From assembly GCA_017617315.1 (NCBI GenBank), contig JAFZWM010000022.1, positions 42,562 through 106,561 on the forward strand: DNA of 64,000 nucleotides, written 5' to 3'. Shown here piece by piece: positions 34,797-43,155 of this stretch. The stretch's first letter is position 1, and every line of letters starts with the position of its first letter. The position numbers were made by a program, and so were the translations under genes. This DNA comes from Bacteroidaceae bacterium (GTDB lineage Bacteria; Bacteroidota; Bacteroidia; Bacteroidales; Bacteroidaceae). Under the pieces are notes generated by a model. The model did no database searches, was not told where the DNA came from, and worked only from the letters and a program-made list of their open reading frames with translations.

Positions 34797-35029
34797 CGAA
34801 ATTTTTGATACTTTCCAAATGTATGGTGTAAAATATTTAAAAGAAGAACGCCTTGCAGAGGCTTCAAACTGCGGATATCAATCCAAAAAATATGCATTCG
34901 GAAGAAAAAATGCGGTAAAATGGCATTTTTAATAAAAAAATTACTATTTTGGTAACAATTTTTTAGATGGTTTGTGCGTTATAAGGGCATAATAACCATA
35001 GAAGTAAAATCAAAAAATATACAATAATA

Positions 35030-35794
35030 ATGTTACAGGATTTCTTACACGAATTGGCTGAACTTAAGCCAATATCACTTGAACAGATGTCGGGAATAAA
35101 GTTGATGAACAGACTTGACAACAAGTACGTTGCCAGCCGGGCTCAGCTTGCGCGACTGCTCAAGATGGTAAAGAACAGCTATTATGTGCAAGAAATGAAT
35201 GGCAAGAGAATAAGCCCTTATCGCACAGTTTACTTTGACACTGTGGGCGATACGATGTACATGGATCATCACAACGGACGTGCCGACCGAATTAAGGTGC
35301 GAGTGCGCACTTACGAAGACAGCAACCTCACGTTCCTCGAGGTTAAGCACAAGAACAACAAAGGACGTACCGACAAGAAGAGAATCAAGGTCGACGGCAT
35401 CGACCATTGGAACGATGTAAACGAGTGCGAACAATTTGTTAAAAAATACGCACACGTTGGCATCGGAGACATCTCTGCAAAACTGATGAACCACTTCGAC
35501 CGCATCACGCTTGTGAACTATGCAAAGACCGAACGCCTCACCATCGACCTCAACCTGCAGTTCGACAATTCTCAGAACGGATGCCACAAGGAGATGGGCG
35601 ACATCGTTATCATCGAGCTTAAGCGCGACGGGCATGTCTACTCGCCAGTAAGAAAGTATCTCTACGACCTCAGAATCATGCCGATGGGATTCAGCAAGTA
35701 TTGCATCGGCAGAGCCGTGACGGACGAGAAATTAAAGCAAAACCGGTTTAAAACGAGAATAAGAACGATTAACAAAATTAAAACAAAAAGATGA
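35030..35794 (+). CDS. VTC-domain (polyphosphate polymerase-like) protein
   Basis: The 254-residue protein contains a triphosphate-tunnel VTC domain: MNRLDNKYV (lysine lining the tunnel), DRIKVRVRTYED, FLEVKHKNNKGRTDKKRI and IIELKRDG. In yeast the domain makes polyphosphate; in bacteria it is found with DUF4956 and spore-coat CotH or Cthe_2159 proteins and its product is not settled. It overlaps the next gene by 4 bp and so is translationally coupled to the DUF4956 membrane protein. Confidence 0.87.
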   Translation: MLQDFLHELAELKPISLEQMSGIKLMNRLDNKYVASRAQLARLLKMVKNSYYVQEMNGKRISPYRTVYFDTVGDTMYMDHHNGRADRIKVRVRTYEDSNLTFLEVKHKNNKGRTDKKRIKVDGIDHWNDVNECEQFVKKYAHVGIGDISAKLMNHFDRITLVNYAKTERLTIDLNLQFDNSQNGCHKEMGDIVIIELKRDGHVYSPVRKYLYDLRIMPMGFSKYCIGRAVTDEKLKQNRFKTRIRTINKIKTKR

Positions 35795-36474
35795 ATGATT
35801 TGAATGATAATGTAGCGGTTGCTACTGGCGCTCTTGAGAATATGGCGCTTTTTGACATTGCCGGGCTTGAGGAACTTCTCCTAAGGTTCTTTCTTAACTT
35901 ATTTTGTGTAGGTGTCGTGGTACACTTCCTTTATTATCCAAAGTGCAAGCGACGCGATTTTCATTTCACTTTCATGCTGATAGGCGTATCGATTTTCCTT
36001 CTCATGTTCTTCATGGGAGGCGTAAAGCTGAGAGTGGGAGTGGCCTTAGGACTGTTTGCCGTATTCGGGATAATCCGTTACCGAACCGAGTCGGTGCCCA
36101 TCAGAGAGATGACTTATCTGTTTATTGTGATTGCAATTTCGGCTATAAATGCCATTGCAACGAGCATCAGTTGGCTCGAACTCTTTGTTGCCGACGTGCT
36201 TTTTGTCTTGTGCATATGGCTGTGCGAGAGCAGCAGAACTTTCAAGCATGTGGCTTGCAAACTTGTTCAGTACGATCGTGTAGACCTTATTACGCCTGAG
36301 CGTGAGGCTGAACTTTATGAAGACCTCCAGCGCCGTCTTGGCGTTAAGGTTCAGAAGATTGAAGTTGGCTCGGTCGATTTCCTGAAAGACAGCGCCATCA
36401 TAAAAGTTTATTACGAAGAAGCCGCCGACATCAATTCCGTAAATTGTCTGGCTCGGATGCCTAAAGACTGCTAA
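35791..36474 (+). CDS. DUF4956 membrane protein
   Basis: The 227-residue protein has four hydrophobic segments between about residues 30 and 150 and a cytosolic C-terminal ferredoxin-like tail (LGVKVQKIEVGSVDFLKDS). The signature GLFAVFGIIRYRTESVPIREMTYLF is characteristic of DUF4956 (read in pieces: FGIIRYRTESVPIREM). It always pairs with VTC-domain proteins in many phyla and may translocate or anchor the polymer; that is inference. Confidence 0.87.
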   Translation: MNDLNDNVAVATGALENMALFDIAGLEELLLRFFLNLFCVGVVVHFLYYPKCKRRDFHFTFMLIGVSIFLLMFFMGGVKLRVGVALGLFAVFGIIRYRTESVPIREMTYLFIVIAISAINAIATSISWLELFVADVLFVLCIWLCESSRTFKHVACKLVQYDRVDLITPEREAELYEDLQRRLGVKVQKIEVGSVDFLKDSAIIKVYYEEAADINSVNCLARMPKDC

Positions 36475-36478
36475 TCTT

Positions 36479-37297
36479 ATGATACATAGACGATTTTGGA
36501 ATGCCATAATCATTATGGCACTCATGCCGTGCGCCCTTTTTGCACAGACGGGGCAGAGCGATTTCGGCATCTGGACTAACATAAATCTGTCGAAACAGAT
36601 TAGCAAGAAATGGGATGCAGGCTTCGAGGGCGAGATGCGAACTTGCGACAACGTGTCGGCGGTGAGCCGATGGTCGGGCGCACTCTTCACATCGTACAAG
36701 CTTAACAAATATCTTAAAGTGGGTGGCGATTACAATCTTCTGTATCGCCACACGCTCGCCGACGAGAAGTTTTCAACAGGTTTTACCGACAAGGGAAACT
36801 ACAAGGAAACGACGAAATACTATCCGTCGTATTGGCAGACATCGCATCGTTTTGGCGCGTATCTCACAGGCTCGTACAAGGCGGGACACTTCGTTTTCTC
36901 GCTCCGCGAAAGGATTCAGTACACATTCCGCACGGGCGATTCTCTGCAATACGTCAAGGTTAAGAACGTGTATGACGGAACGTCGGCGTCCGATGGGTTG
37001 AAAAAGTCTGAAACGACCATCGAAGGCAAGGATATTTCGGGCGAAAAATGTCAGTTGCGGTCGCGCTTTAAGGTCGAATACAGCCGAAAGAAATGCGCCT
37101 TTGTTCCGTACGCATCAGCCGAATTGTATAACAATCTGACCGATGGATTCTGTGCCGAGAAATATCGCCTGACGATTGGCTCGGAATACAAAATTGACAA
37201 GCGGAACAGACTCGAACTTTATTACCGATTCCAGCGCGATATGGACGACGATTTGAACTCGAATATCTTAGGCGTTGGATATTCACTTAAATTCTAA
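36479..37297 (+). CDS. DUF2490 outer-membrane protein
   Basis: The 272-residue protein has a signal peptide (IIIMALMPCALFAQT) and an alternating amphipathic beta pattern ending in VGYSLKF, typical of a small outer-membrane barrel. The start of the mature protein (DFGIWTNINLSKQISKKWD) fits DUF2490. It starts 4 nt after the DUF4956 gene and may be the outer-membrane component of this cluster. Confidence 0.8.
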   Translation: MIHRRFWNAIIIMALMPCALFAQTGQSDFGIWTNINLSKQISKKWDAGFEGEMRTCDNVSAVSRWSGALFTSYKLNKYLKVGGDYNLLYRHTLADEKFSTGFTDKGNYKETTKYYPSYWQTSHRFGAYLTGSYKAGHFVFSLRERIQYTFRTGDSLQYVKVKNVYDGTSASDGLKKSETTIEGKDISGEKCQLRSRFKVEYSRKKCAFVPYASAELYNNLTDGFCAEKYRLTIGSEYKIDKRNRLELYYRFQRDMDDDLNSNILGVGYSLKF

Positions 37298-37309
37298 AAA
37301 TCATAAGAA

Positions 37310-39310
37310 ATGAAAACATTGAGAGTTGTTGCATCGGCAATGCTGATGGCAGTCGTTGTGGCTTGTAACAAGACCGACGACATAACAGAAGAAAAACTCA
37401 AGGAAATAGAGGAGGAACAGGAACAAGGCTCATCTTCTAACCAGGAAGGAAATTCTTCATCAGACGATGATTCGGACGGAAACAAGACGGTTGGCGAAGA
37501 GGTCGTTGCTCCATCCGACGGAGACAATATAGCAAACCAGTCGTTTACGAAGATAGTAAAAATAACGTGGAACGGCGCTTCTGCCGTGGTTGAGAACCTT
37601 CCCGACAATGTGTTTGTAACCGACAACACATCGGGAAAGGTCGTGCTTACATCGACAGCCGACAAGGATGTCTGTTATCAACTCTGCGGCGAGGGCACAG
37701 GCTCGTTCAAGTTGTATAGCGACAAGATGTACAAGGTCTCGCTCAACGGCGTTAAACTGGCCTCTGCCGATGGCCCTGCGCTCAATCTGCAAAGCCACAA
37801 GCGCGCCTTCATCTTTACCGAAAGCGGAACTACAAGTACGTTGAGCGATGCTTCGACCTACGCAAGCAGCGAGGAAGACCAGAAGGCTGCGATTTTTGCC
37901 GAAGGTCAGCTTGTCTTCTGCGGAAGTGGAGTGCTTAATGTTGCCGGAAATCACAAACACGCCATCTGTAGCGACGATTACGTTATAGGCATGGGCGGCA
38001 CGGTTAATGTTACGAAGGCGGCGAGCGATGCCGTTCACACCAACAGTTACATCATAATAACCGACGGCTCGTGGACAACAAAATCGGTTGGCGAGGGACT
38101 TCAGGCTGAGGAAGGCAACGTGTGCATATCGGGCGGAACGGTAGATTTGACTACATCGGGCGATAAAGGCCACGGCATCTCTACTGCCGGAAACTTCCGT
38201 CAGACTGGTGGAACGCTCGTGGCATCTACGAGCGGAGCAGGTTCAAAGTGCATCAAGAGCGACGGACAGGTTAATATCTCTGGCGGAACATTCACGCTCA
38301 CCACATCGGGCGGCGTTTATAAAGAAAGTTCTTCTGAGGTGAGCACATCGGCTTGCATCAATTGCGACGGAAATCTTTGTATCACGGCCGGAAAATTCAG
38401 CATGAAGAGCAGCGGACAGGCCGGCAAGGGCATCAATGTTGACGGCACATCTGTTTACGGAACAGAAGACGGCAACGGCCCGGAGATGACAATAGTTACA
38501 ACCGGCTCGGCATACGGCACAAGTAATTCTCCGCAGTTTGGATGGGGCGGAAACACTTCGTCAAGTTCGAGCAACGCCAAGGCGATAAAGAGCGACGGCC
38601 TGCTCACGATAAACGGCGGAAAGTTCAACATCACAACATCGTCTGATGGTGCAGAGGGCATTGAAAGCAAGACGAATTTGACGATTAACGGCGGCGAAAT
38701 CATCATTCAGGCATACGATGATGCCATAAACGCGTCGGGCGTCATAACCATGAACGGCGGATATGTGTATGCCTATGCCACAAACAATGATGCCATCGAC
38801 TCAAATTACGGCAAGAACGGAGCGATTGTGGTTAACGGCGGCGTGATGATTGCGCACGGAGCATCATCGCCCGAGGAGGGACTCGATGCCGACAGCAATT
38901 CGTATCTGAAGTTTAACGGCGGCGCGGTCTTCACTTCGGGCGGCCAGCAGATGAACAGCAGTTCGCCAACATGTACCGTTCCGGTGGTGTATATTGCAGG
39001 CTCGTCAATGTCGAAAGGCTATTTTACCGTTACCGATGCCAACGGAAATGTGGTGATGTCGGTCTATGTGCCACGCGCCATGAGTCAGAATTACAGTTTT
39101 GTAAGTTCGGCAGGAATAAAGAGCGGCTCGACGTACAAATACGGCGTTCTCAGTTCTGCGCCTTCAAACTATACGTCAAGTTGGGGCACATATTATTACG
39201 AGGGCAGAACGGTATCTTCGACCCTTGGCAGCAGCTTTACAGCAAGCTCTGGCTATTCAACGGTAGGAAGTTCTTCGTCTTCGGGCAGCGGATTCCCGGG
39301 ACGATGGTAA
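37310..39310 (+). CDS. Cthe_2159-like carbohydrate-binding beta-helix lipoprotein
   Basis: The 666-residue lipoprotein (lipobox VVVACN) has an acidic Ser/Asp/Glu linker to about residue 75, then a long parallel beta-helix built from many copies of a short unit of the type ISGGTxxLTTSGDxGHGI / INGGxxxI. This is the Cthe_2159 pattern, whose founding member binds polygalacturonic acid. A Ser/Gly-rich stretch closes the protein. It is the last and largest gene in the VTC-DUF4956 cluster, likely displayed on the cell surface. Confidence 0.86.
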   Translation: MKTLRVVASAMLMAVVVACNKTDDITEEKLKEIEEEQEQGSSSNQEGNSSSDDDSDGNKTVGEEVVAPSDGDNIANQSFTKIVKITWNGASAVVENLPDNVFVTDNTSGKVVLTSTADKDVCYQLCGEGTGSFKLYSDKMYKVSLNGVKLASADGPALNLQSHKRAFIFTESGTTSTLSDASTYASSEEDQKAAIFAEGQLVFCGSGVLNVAGNHKHAICSDDYVIGMGGTVNVTKAASDAVHTNSYIIITDGSWTTKSVGEGLQAEEGNVCISGGTVDLTTSGDKGHGISTAGNFRQTGGTLVASTSGAGSKCIKSDGQVNISGGTFTLTTSGGVYKESSSEVSTSACINCDGNLCITAGKFSMKSSGQAGKGINVDGTSVYGTEDGNGPEMTIVTTGSAYGTSNSPQFGWGGNTSSSSSNAKAIKSDGLLTINGGKFNITTSSDGAEGIESKTNLTINGGEIIIQAYDDAINASGVITMNGGYVYAYATNNDAIDSNYGKNGAIVVNGGVMIAHGASSPEEGLDADSNSYLKFNGGAVFTSGGQQMNSSSPTCTVPVVYIAGSSMSKGYFTVTDANGNVVMSVYVPRAMSQNYSFVSSAGIKSGSTYKYGVLSSAPSNYTSSWGTYYYEGRTVSSTLGSSFTASSGYSTVGSSSSSGSGFPGRW

Positions 39311-39337
39311 TTTATCAAGATTTGTTTTTACAAATTT

Positions 39338-39370
39338 CCTTCTCGCACATTGTTGCGGGAAGGATTTTTT
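39338..39370 (+). terminator. terminator of the VTC cluster
   Basis: CCTTCTCGCA pairs with TGCGGGAAGG (one G-U) across a 6-nt loop, followed by ATTTTTT. Confidence 0.85.
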
Positions 39371-39426
39371 ATAGACTGAAAAATAAATAAATTACATAGA
39401 ATATAATTGTTTTTGAAAAAAAACTG

Positions 39427-39434
39427 TATTTTTG
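39427..39434 (+). promoter_or_regulatory. promoter -7 element of the OMP gene
   Basis: TATTTTTG matches TAnnTTTG; transcription would start near 39441, leaving a leader of about 110 nt. Confidence 0.5.
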
Positions 39435-39549
39435 CAACCGATTATAATAAACTGCCATTGTCGATAAAACATGGCTGTTTTGAGAAACAAAAAGCCAGAA
39501 CGGCTTTTGAATTAGAGATATTACAAATAACAACTTAAAATATTTACTA

Positions 39550-40158
39550 ATGAATCGTATCTTTTATATGGGAAAACTGAGACTTGTTCTTGTCTTTTGT
39601 CTTGTCCTTGGCAATTCGTCGACGCTGTTTGCGCAGAAATTCCATTTTGATGTAGACTACTATCGCTATTATGGCTTTAAAGAAAAATGGAACGGAGCGT
39701 CGTTTGATGAAAGTTCTGCAAAATTGGGAGGTTGGGGAATTCATCTTGTACCGCGATATGACATAACCCCATCGCTTTCGGCAGGTGTAGGTGTTGGTAT
39801 CACGGCTTATAAAAGCCCTGATCACGGTTCGATACCATTCTTTGCGACGCTGAGATATAAGCCGTTGAAGAATTTTTCAGACTTTTACACTTTTACAGAC
39901 TTGGGCTATTCGGCAAGGACAGAGGTCGCTGGTTTTACAGGTACGGCAGGTGTTGGATACACCCACATGTTCGCCAAGCATTTCGGAATAAACTTCCAGT
40001 TGGCATATAATTATCGGAGATTTAATAACATCTCTTATTATGTGGTAAAGCCAGAATATTATGGTGAAGGTGAGGATGATTATGGGTGGGTAATTGATAA
40101 ATATGAGACCACTGGTTTCCTCCATTCACTATCTCTTGGTGTTGGCGTAACCTTCTGA
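39550..40158 (+). CDS. small outer-membrane beta-barrel protein
   Basis: The 202-residue protein has a signal peptide (LRLVLVFCLVLGNSSTLFAQ) and about eight amphipathic strands ending HSLSLGVGVTF, with a terminal phenylalanine as in OmpA-like or porin-like 8-strand barrels. An in-frame ATG at 39568 (MGKLRLVLV) could be the true start. Function unknown; it stands alone between its promoter and terminator. Confidence 0.75.
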   Translation: MNRIFYMGKLRLVLVFCLVLGNSSTLFAQKFHFDVDYYRYYGFKEKWNGASFDESSAKLGGWGIHLVPRYDITPSLSAGVGVGITAYKSPDHGSIPFFATLRYKPLKNFSDFYTFTDLGYSARTEVAGFTGTAGVGYTHMFAKHFGINFQLAYNYRRFNNISYYVVKPEYYGEGEDDYGWVIDKYETTGFLHSLSLGVGVTF

Positions 40159-40167
40159 CGTATTAAT

Positions 40168-40209
40168 AAAAAACTCGCAACCAACGGAATTTGGCTGCGA
40201 GTTTTTTTG
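40168..40209. terminator. bidirectional terminator, OMP / pyrH
   Basis: AAACTCGCAACCAA and TTTGGCTGCGAGTTT are near-perfect inverted arms flanked by A and T runs. Confidence 0.85.
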
Positions 40210-40227
40210 TATCATAAAGGCGAATGA

Positions 40228-40938
40228 TTAGTTGTGAACAAGAGTTCCGATGTTTTCGCCGTCCATAACCTTCTTCAGATTGCCCACAATATCCATGTTG
40301 AATACATAGATTGGCAGATTGTTCTCCTTGCACATTGTTGTGGCAGTCAAATCCATAACCTTCAGTCCCTTGTTGTATATTTCATCATAAGTGATGTCGT
40401 TGAACTTGGTAGCCGTCGGATCTTTTTCTGGGTCGGCTGTGTAGATGCCGTCCACGCGAGTGCCCTTCAGCATTACGTCTGCCTCAATCTCTATGCCGCG
40501 TAGCGAAGAGCCTGTGTCGGTAGTGAAATAAGGGTTTCCTGTTCCGCCCGACATGATTACCACCTCGCCGTTTTCCATTGCCTCGATAGCCTTCCACTTT
40601 GTGTAGAACTCGCCGATAGGCTCCATTCTGATGGCTGTAAGCACGCGGCTCTTGCATCCTATTGCGCCGAGTGCACTGCTAAGGCCAAGACTGTTTATTA
40701 CAGTTGCGCACATGCCCATCTGGTCGCCCTTTACGCGGTCGAAGCCCTTGCCGGCTCCGCTCAGTCCGCGGAAGATGTTGCCGCCGCCAATTACAATGCC
40801 AATCTGCACGCCCATGTCGTGAACCTCTTTTATCTGCTGTGCGTACTCGTTAAGACGCTTAACATCTATACCATATTTCTGTTCGCCCATAAGGCTCTCT
40901 CCGCTTAGCTTAAGCAGAATTCTCTTGAATTTTGTCAT
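40228..40938 (-). CDS. pyrH: uridylate kinase
   Basis: The 236-residue enzyme phosphorylates UMP to UDP with ATP. Family landmarks: RILLKLSGESLMG, IVIGGGNIFRG, MGMCATVINSLG and the C-terminal DIVGNLKKVMDGENIGTLV. Normal length. It is 23 nt downstream of tadA in a unit starting at 41633. Confidence 0.95.
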   Translation of the reverse strand: MTKFKRILLKLSGESLMGEQKYGIDVKRLNEYAQQIKEVHDMGVQIGIVIGGGNIFRGLSGAGKGFDRVKGDQMGMCATVINSLGLSSALGAIGCKSRVLTAIRMEPIGEFYTKWKAIEAMENGEVVIMSGGTGNPYFTTDTGSSLRGIEIEADVMLKGTRVDGIYTADPEKDPTATKFNDITYDEIYNKGLKVMDLTATTMCKENNLPIYVFNMDIVGNLKKVMDGENIGTLVHN

Positions 40939-40961
40939 TATGTATTCTGATTTTTAAGATA

Positions 40962-41393
40962 TTATCTTTTTTGCTTGAAAAACCTTTGCATCAGCTCTGT
41001 TGCCGCCTCTGCCATTACTCCGTTAGTTACCGAAGTCTTCGGATGCAGAGCCAGCGGGGCTATCTTGTGATACCCGCGTTTCTCGTCCTCTGCGCCATAG
41101 ACCAGTCGCCCTAGTTGCGACCATCCTATTGCTCCGGCACACATCACGCACGGCTCTACGGTAACGTACAGGGTGCAGTCGTTAAGGTATTTTCCTCCCA
41201 GCATCTGGCTTGCCGCCGTTATGGCCTGAATCTCGGCGTGTGCAGTTACGTCGCACAACGTTTCGGTAAGGTTGTGCGTCTTGGCAATAACCCTGTCGCG
41301 GCACACAATTACCGCGCCTATCGGAATCTCGTTCTCGTCAAAAGCCTTCTGCGCCTCGGCGAGGGCCATTTTCATATAAAAGCTGTCGTCCAT
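40962..41393 (-). CDS. tadA: tRNA-specific adenosine deaminase
   Basis: The 143-residue zinc deaminase converts adenosine 34 to inosine in tRNA-Arg(ACG). The zinc site is visible in TAHAEIQAI (His and catalytic Glu) and PCVMCAGAI (two Cys). A DNALTDPT-like substrate loop is replaced by ALAEAQKAFDENEIPIGAV, as in the family. It follows the 75-residue gene by 12 nt. Confidence 0.9.
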   Translation of the reverse strand: MDDSFYMKMALAEAQKAFDENEIPIGAVIVCRDRVIAKTHNLTETLCDVTAHAEIQAITAASQMLGGKYLNDCTLYVTVEPCVMCAGAIGWSQLGRLVYGAEDEKRGYHKIAPLALHPKTSVTNGVMAEAATELMQRFFKQKR

Positions 41394-41405
41394 GTATCGG
41401 GGGTG

Positions 41406-41633
41406 TTATCTGCGCATGTCATGCTCGGTAAAAAGAGTGGGGCAGTCGTTCTCCTCGTTCTTTCTGATGAAGCCGAGAACCACCTCGCGATACCATCTGC
41501 CGCGGTTGGTTATCTTGTATTTCTCAAGATAACGGTCTATTATTCTGGCCTCGTCGTCGGAAAGAAGACAGACAATGCGTTTCTGTCGCTGAACGGGAGC
41601 CTTTTCAGCTCGTTTTCTCAAGTTTGTTTTCAT
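41406..41633 (-). CDS. small basic hypothetical protein (possible ribbon-helix-helix)
   Basis: The 75-residue protein is basic at the N-terminus, then reads RIVCLLSDDEARIIDRYLEK, YKITNRGRWYREVVLGFIRK and a polar tail. The strand-helix-helix layout fits a CopG-like DNA-binding fold, without certainty. It is first in the unit with tadA and pyrH and has a promoter element only 7 nt upstream. Confidence 0.65.
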   Translation of the reverse strand: MKTNLRKRAEKAPVQRQKRIVCLLSDDEARIIDRYLEKYKITNRGRWYREVVLGFIRKNEENDCPTLFTEHDMRR

Positions 41634-41640
41634 ATAAATG

Positions 41641-41648
41641 CAAAAATA
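41641..41648 (-). promoter_or_regulatory. near-leaderless promoter of the 41633 gene
   Basis: On the minus strand this reads TATTTTTG, an exact TAnnTTTG match; only 7 nt separate it from the ATG, so the mRNA should start at or next to the start codon. Confidence 0.6.
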
Positions 41649-41692
41649 GTTTTTTTTGTTTCAACAAAACTAATTTTTTTAAAGATTTTTAA

Positions 41693-41700
41693 TATTTTTG
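41693..41700 (+). promoter_or_regulatory. near-leaderless yraN promoter -7 element
   Basis: TATTTTTG matches TAnnTTTG and ends 8 nt before the ATG at 41709. It mirrors the minus-strand element 45 nt away. Confidence 0.6.
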
Positions 41701-41708
41701 CATATATA

Positions 41709-42083
41709 ATGGCTGAGCATAACAGAATAGGAAATGAAGGTGAAGATGCCGCTGTGGAATATCTTGTAAGGCAGGGATATAGAATACTTCACCGCAACTG
41801 GAGGTACAGGCACTACGAACTTGATGTGGTGGCTTACGATTCTGAAGAGAAAAAGTTGGTTGTGGTTGAGGTCAAAACACGTTCGACCATAGATTTCGGA
41901 AATCCTGAAGATGCTGTTACTGAAGGTAAAATCCGCAGAATTGTTTCGGCAACCGATGCGTACATCAACGAGTTCGAGGTGGATGACGATGTGAGGTTCG
42001 ATGTTGTGTCGGTGGTTAGGACGGATGACGGCTGGAAGCTCAATCATATAAAAGACGCATTTTCCCCTCCGTTGTGGGAATAG
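41709..42083 (+). CDS. yraN: YraN family endonuclease-like protein (UPF0102)
   Basis: The 124-residue protein starts at ATG 41709 (MAEHNRIGNEGEDAAVEYL); the frame stays open far upstream, but that part is antisense to tadA and the 75-residue gene and is not real. The restriction-endonuclease-like core is visible: YELDVVAYD and LVVVEVKTRS, the D-ExK motif. The family is thought to act on DNA or RNA but its role is unproven. It leads into birA. Confidence 0.88.
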   Translation: MAEHNRIGNEGEDAAVEYLVRQGYRILHRNWRYRHYELDVVAYDSEEKKLVVVEVKTRSTIDFGNPEDAVTEGKIRRIVSATDAYINEFEVDDDVRFDVVSVVRTDDGWKLNHIKDAFSPPLWE

Positions 42084-42117
42084 AACTTTTTGAGTAGCAA
42101 TTAAATCTTTTATACAA

Positions 42118-42876
42118 ATGGGATGCAATGACTATATTGTGTTAAACCTGAAATCGACGGCCTCTACCAACGATTTTGTTAGAACATTGGCAAAAAGTCT
42201 GAAGCCCGACAATCCTTATGTCGTGGTTCGCACCGACTATCAGACCGACGGACGCGGACAGACCGGCAATTCGTGGGAATCGGAAGACGGAAAGAATCTG
42301 CTTTTCAGCGTTCTGTACCGTCCCAAGAACGTGAAGGCCAAGAACATGTTCTGCCTGTCGCAGGCAATAGCCTTGAGTATAAAAGAAGTGCTCAGCCTTT
42401 ACATAAAGGACGTGAGCATTAAATGGCCCAACGATATTTATTGGCGCGACAAGAAGATTGCCGGCATCTTGATTGAAAACGAGCTATGCGGCAAGTTCGT
42501 AGACTCGTGCATCATGGGCGTGGGCATCAACGTTAATCAGAAGATATTTTTGAGCGATGCCCCTAATCCGGTTTCGATGATACAGATTATAAATTCAGAA
42601 ATTCCCGTAACTGAACTTCTTGAACTTATAATGATAAGGCTGAAGAGCTTTATCGAGCAGATTGAGCGCGGCGACTATTTCAGGATTGTAAGCAACTACA
42701 CCCATTCGCTCTATCGCGGCATTGGATATTACGAGTACGAAGACGACAACGGCCGCTTTAAGGCTAAGGTTCACAACATTGAGCCTAACGGAGTGCTCGT
42801 GTTGCAGGACGAAGCCGGAAATATGCGCGAATACCAGTTTAAGGAAGTAAGGTTTATAATAAATAAAGAGGATTAA
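42118..42876 (+). CDS. birA: biotin--[acetyl-CoA-carboxylase] ligase
   Basis: The 252-residue enzyme attaches biotin to carboxylase carrier domains. The biotinyl-AMP loop is GRGQTGNSWES, followed by KWPNDIYWRDKKIAGILIE and GVGINVN; a short C-terminal SH3-like domain closes it. It lacks the N-terminal HTH, so it is a ligase only and not a biotin-operon repressor. Its stop lies inside a terminator hairpin. Confidence 0.93.
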   Translation: MGCNDYIVLNLKSTASTNDFVRTLAKSLKPDNPYVVVRTDYQTDGRGQTGNSWESEDGKNLLFSVLYRPKNVKAKNMFCLSQAIALSIKEVLSLYIKDVSIKWPNDIYWRDKKIAGILIENELCGKFVDSCIMGVGINVNQKIFLSDAPNPVSMIQIINSEIPVTELLELIMIRLKSFIEQIERGDYFRIVSNYTHSLYRGIGYYEYEDDNGRFKAKVHNIEPNGVLVLQDEAGNMREYQFKEVRFIINKED

Positions 42877-42900
42877 CTGAAAAAGTTAATCCTCTTCTTT
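42867..42900. terminator. bidirectional terminator overlapping two stop regions
   Basis: GAGGATTAAC and GTTAATCCTC are perfect arms around TGAAAAA. The birA stop codon is in the left arm and the last codons of the opposite gene are in the right arm. Confidence 0.85.
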
Positions 42901-43155
42901 AAATTCTATATATTCGCCCTCATCGCTCGAAAACACTTTCTTGTGCTTTGACGAAGGGTTGCTATCGGCATTGTTCGTCTGATTGTAGGCATTCTGTCCG
43001 TTTGTATTGCCGAACGGGTTGCCTTGGTTTGTTCTCCTGTTACCGCCCAATCCCAAGAATTTCCTTATTGAGTTGAATGCAAACAACACCAGTCCAAGAA
43101 GGAAAAATATTAAGAACAGGACGATAAGTCCGAGGAATGCTAATAGATTTATCAT
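42886..43155 (-). CDS. DUF4834 family membrane protein
   Basis: The 89-residue protein has one N-terminal membrane helix (LLAFLGLIVLFLIFFLLGLV), an Asn/Gln-rich middle and an acidic end (VFSSDEGEYIEFKEED), the layout of DUF4834, a Bacteroidota family of unknown function. Its ATG overlaps the pssA stop by 4 bp, so it is coupled to the phospholipid genes. Confidence 0.85.
   Translation of the reverse strand: MINLLAFLGLIVLFLIFFLLGLVLFAFNSIRKFLGLGGNRRTNQGNPFGNTNGQNAYNQTNNADSNPSSKHKKVFSSDEGEYIEFKEED

Noticed and set aside
41115..41708. Long plus-strand open frame continuing upstream of yraN
   Set aside because: It is antisense to tadA and the 75-residue gene, whose zinc motifs are clear; yraN starts at 41709 right after its promoter element.
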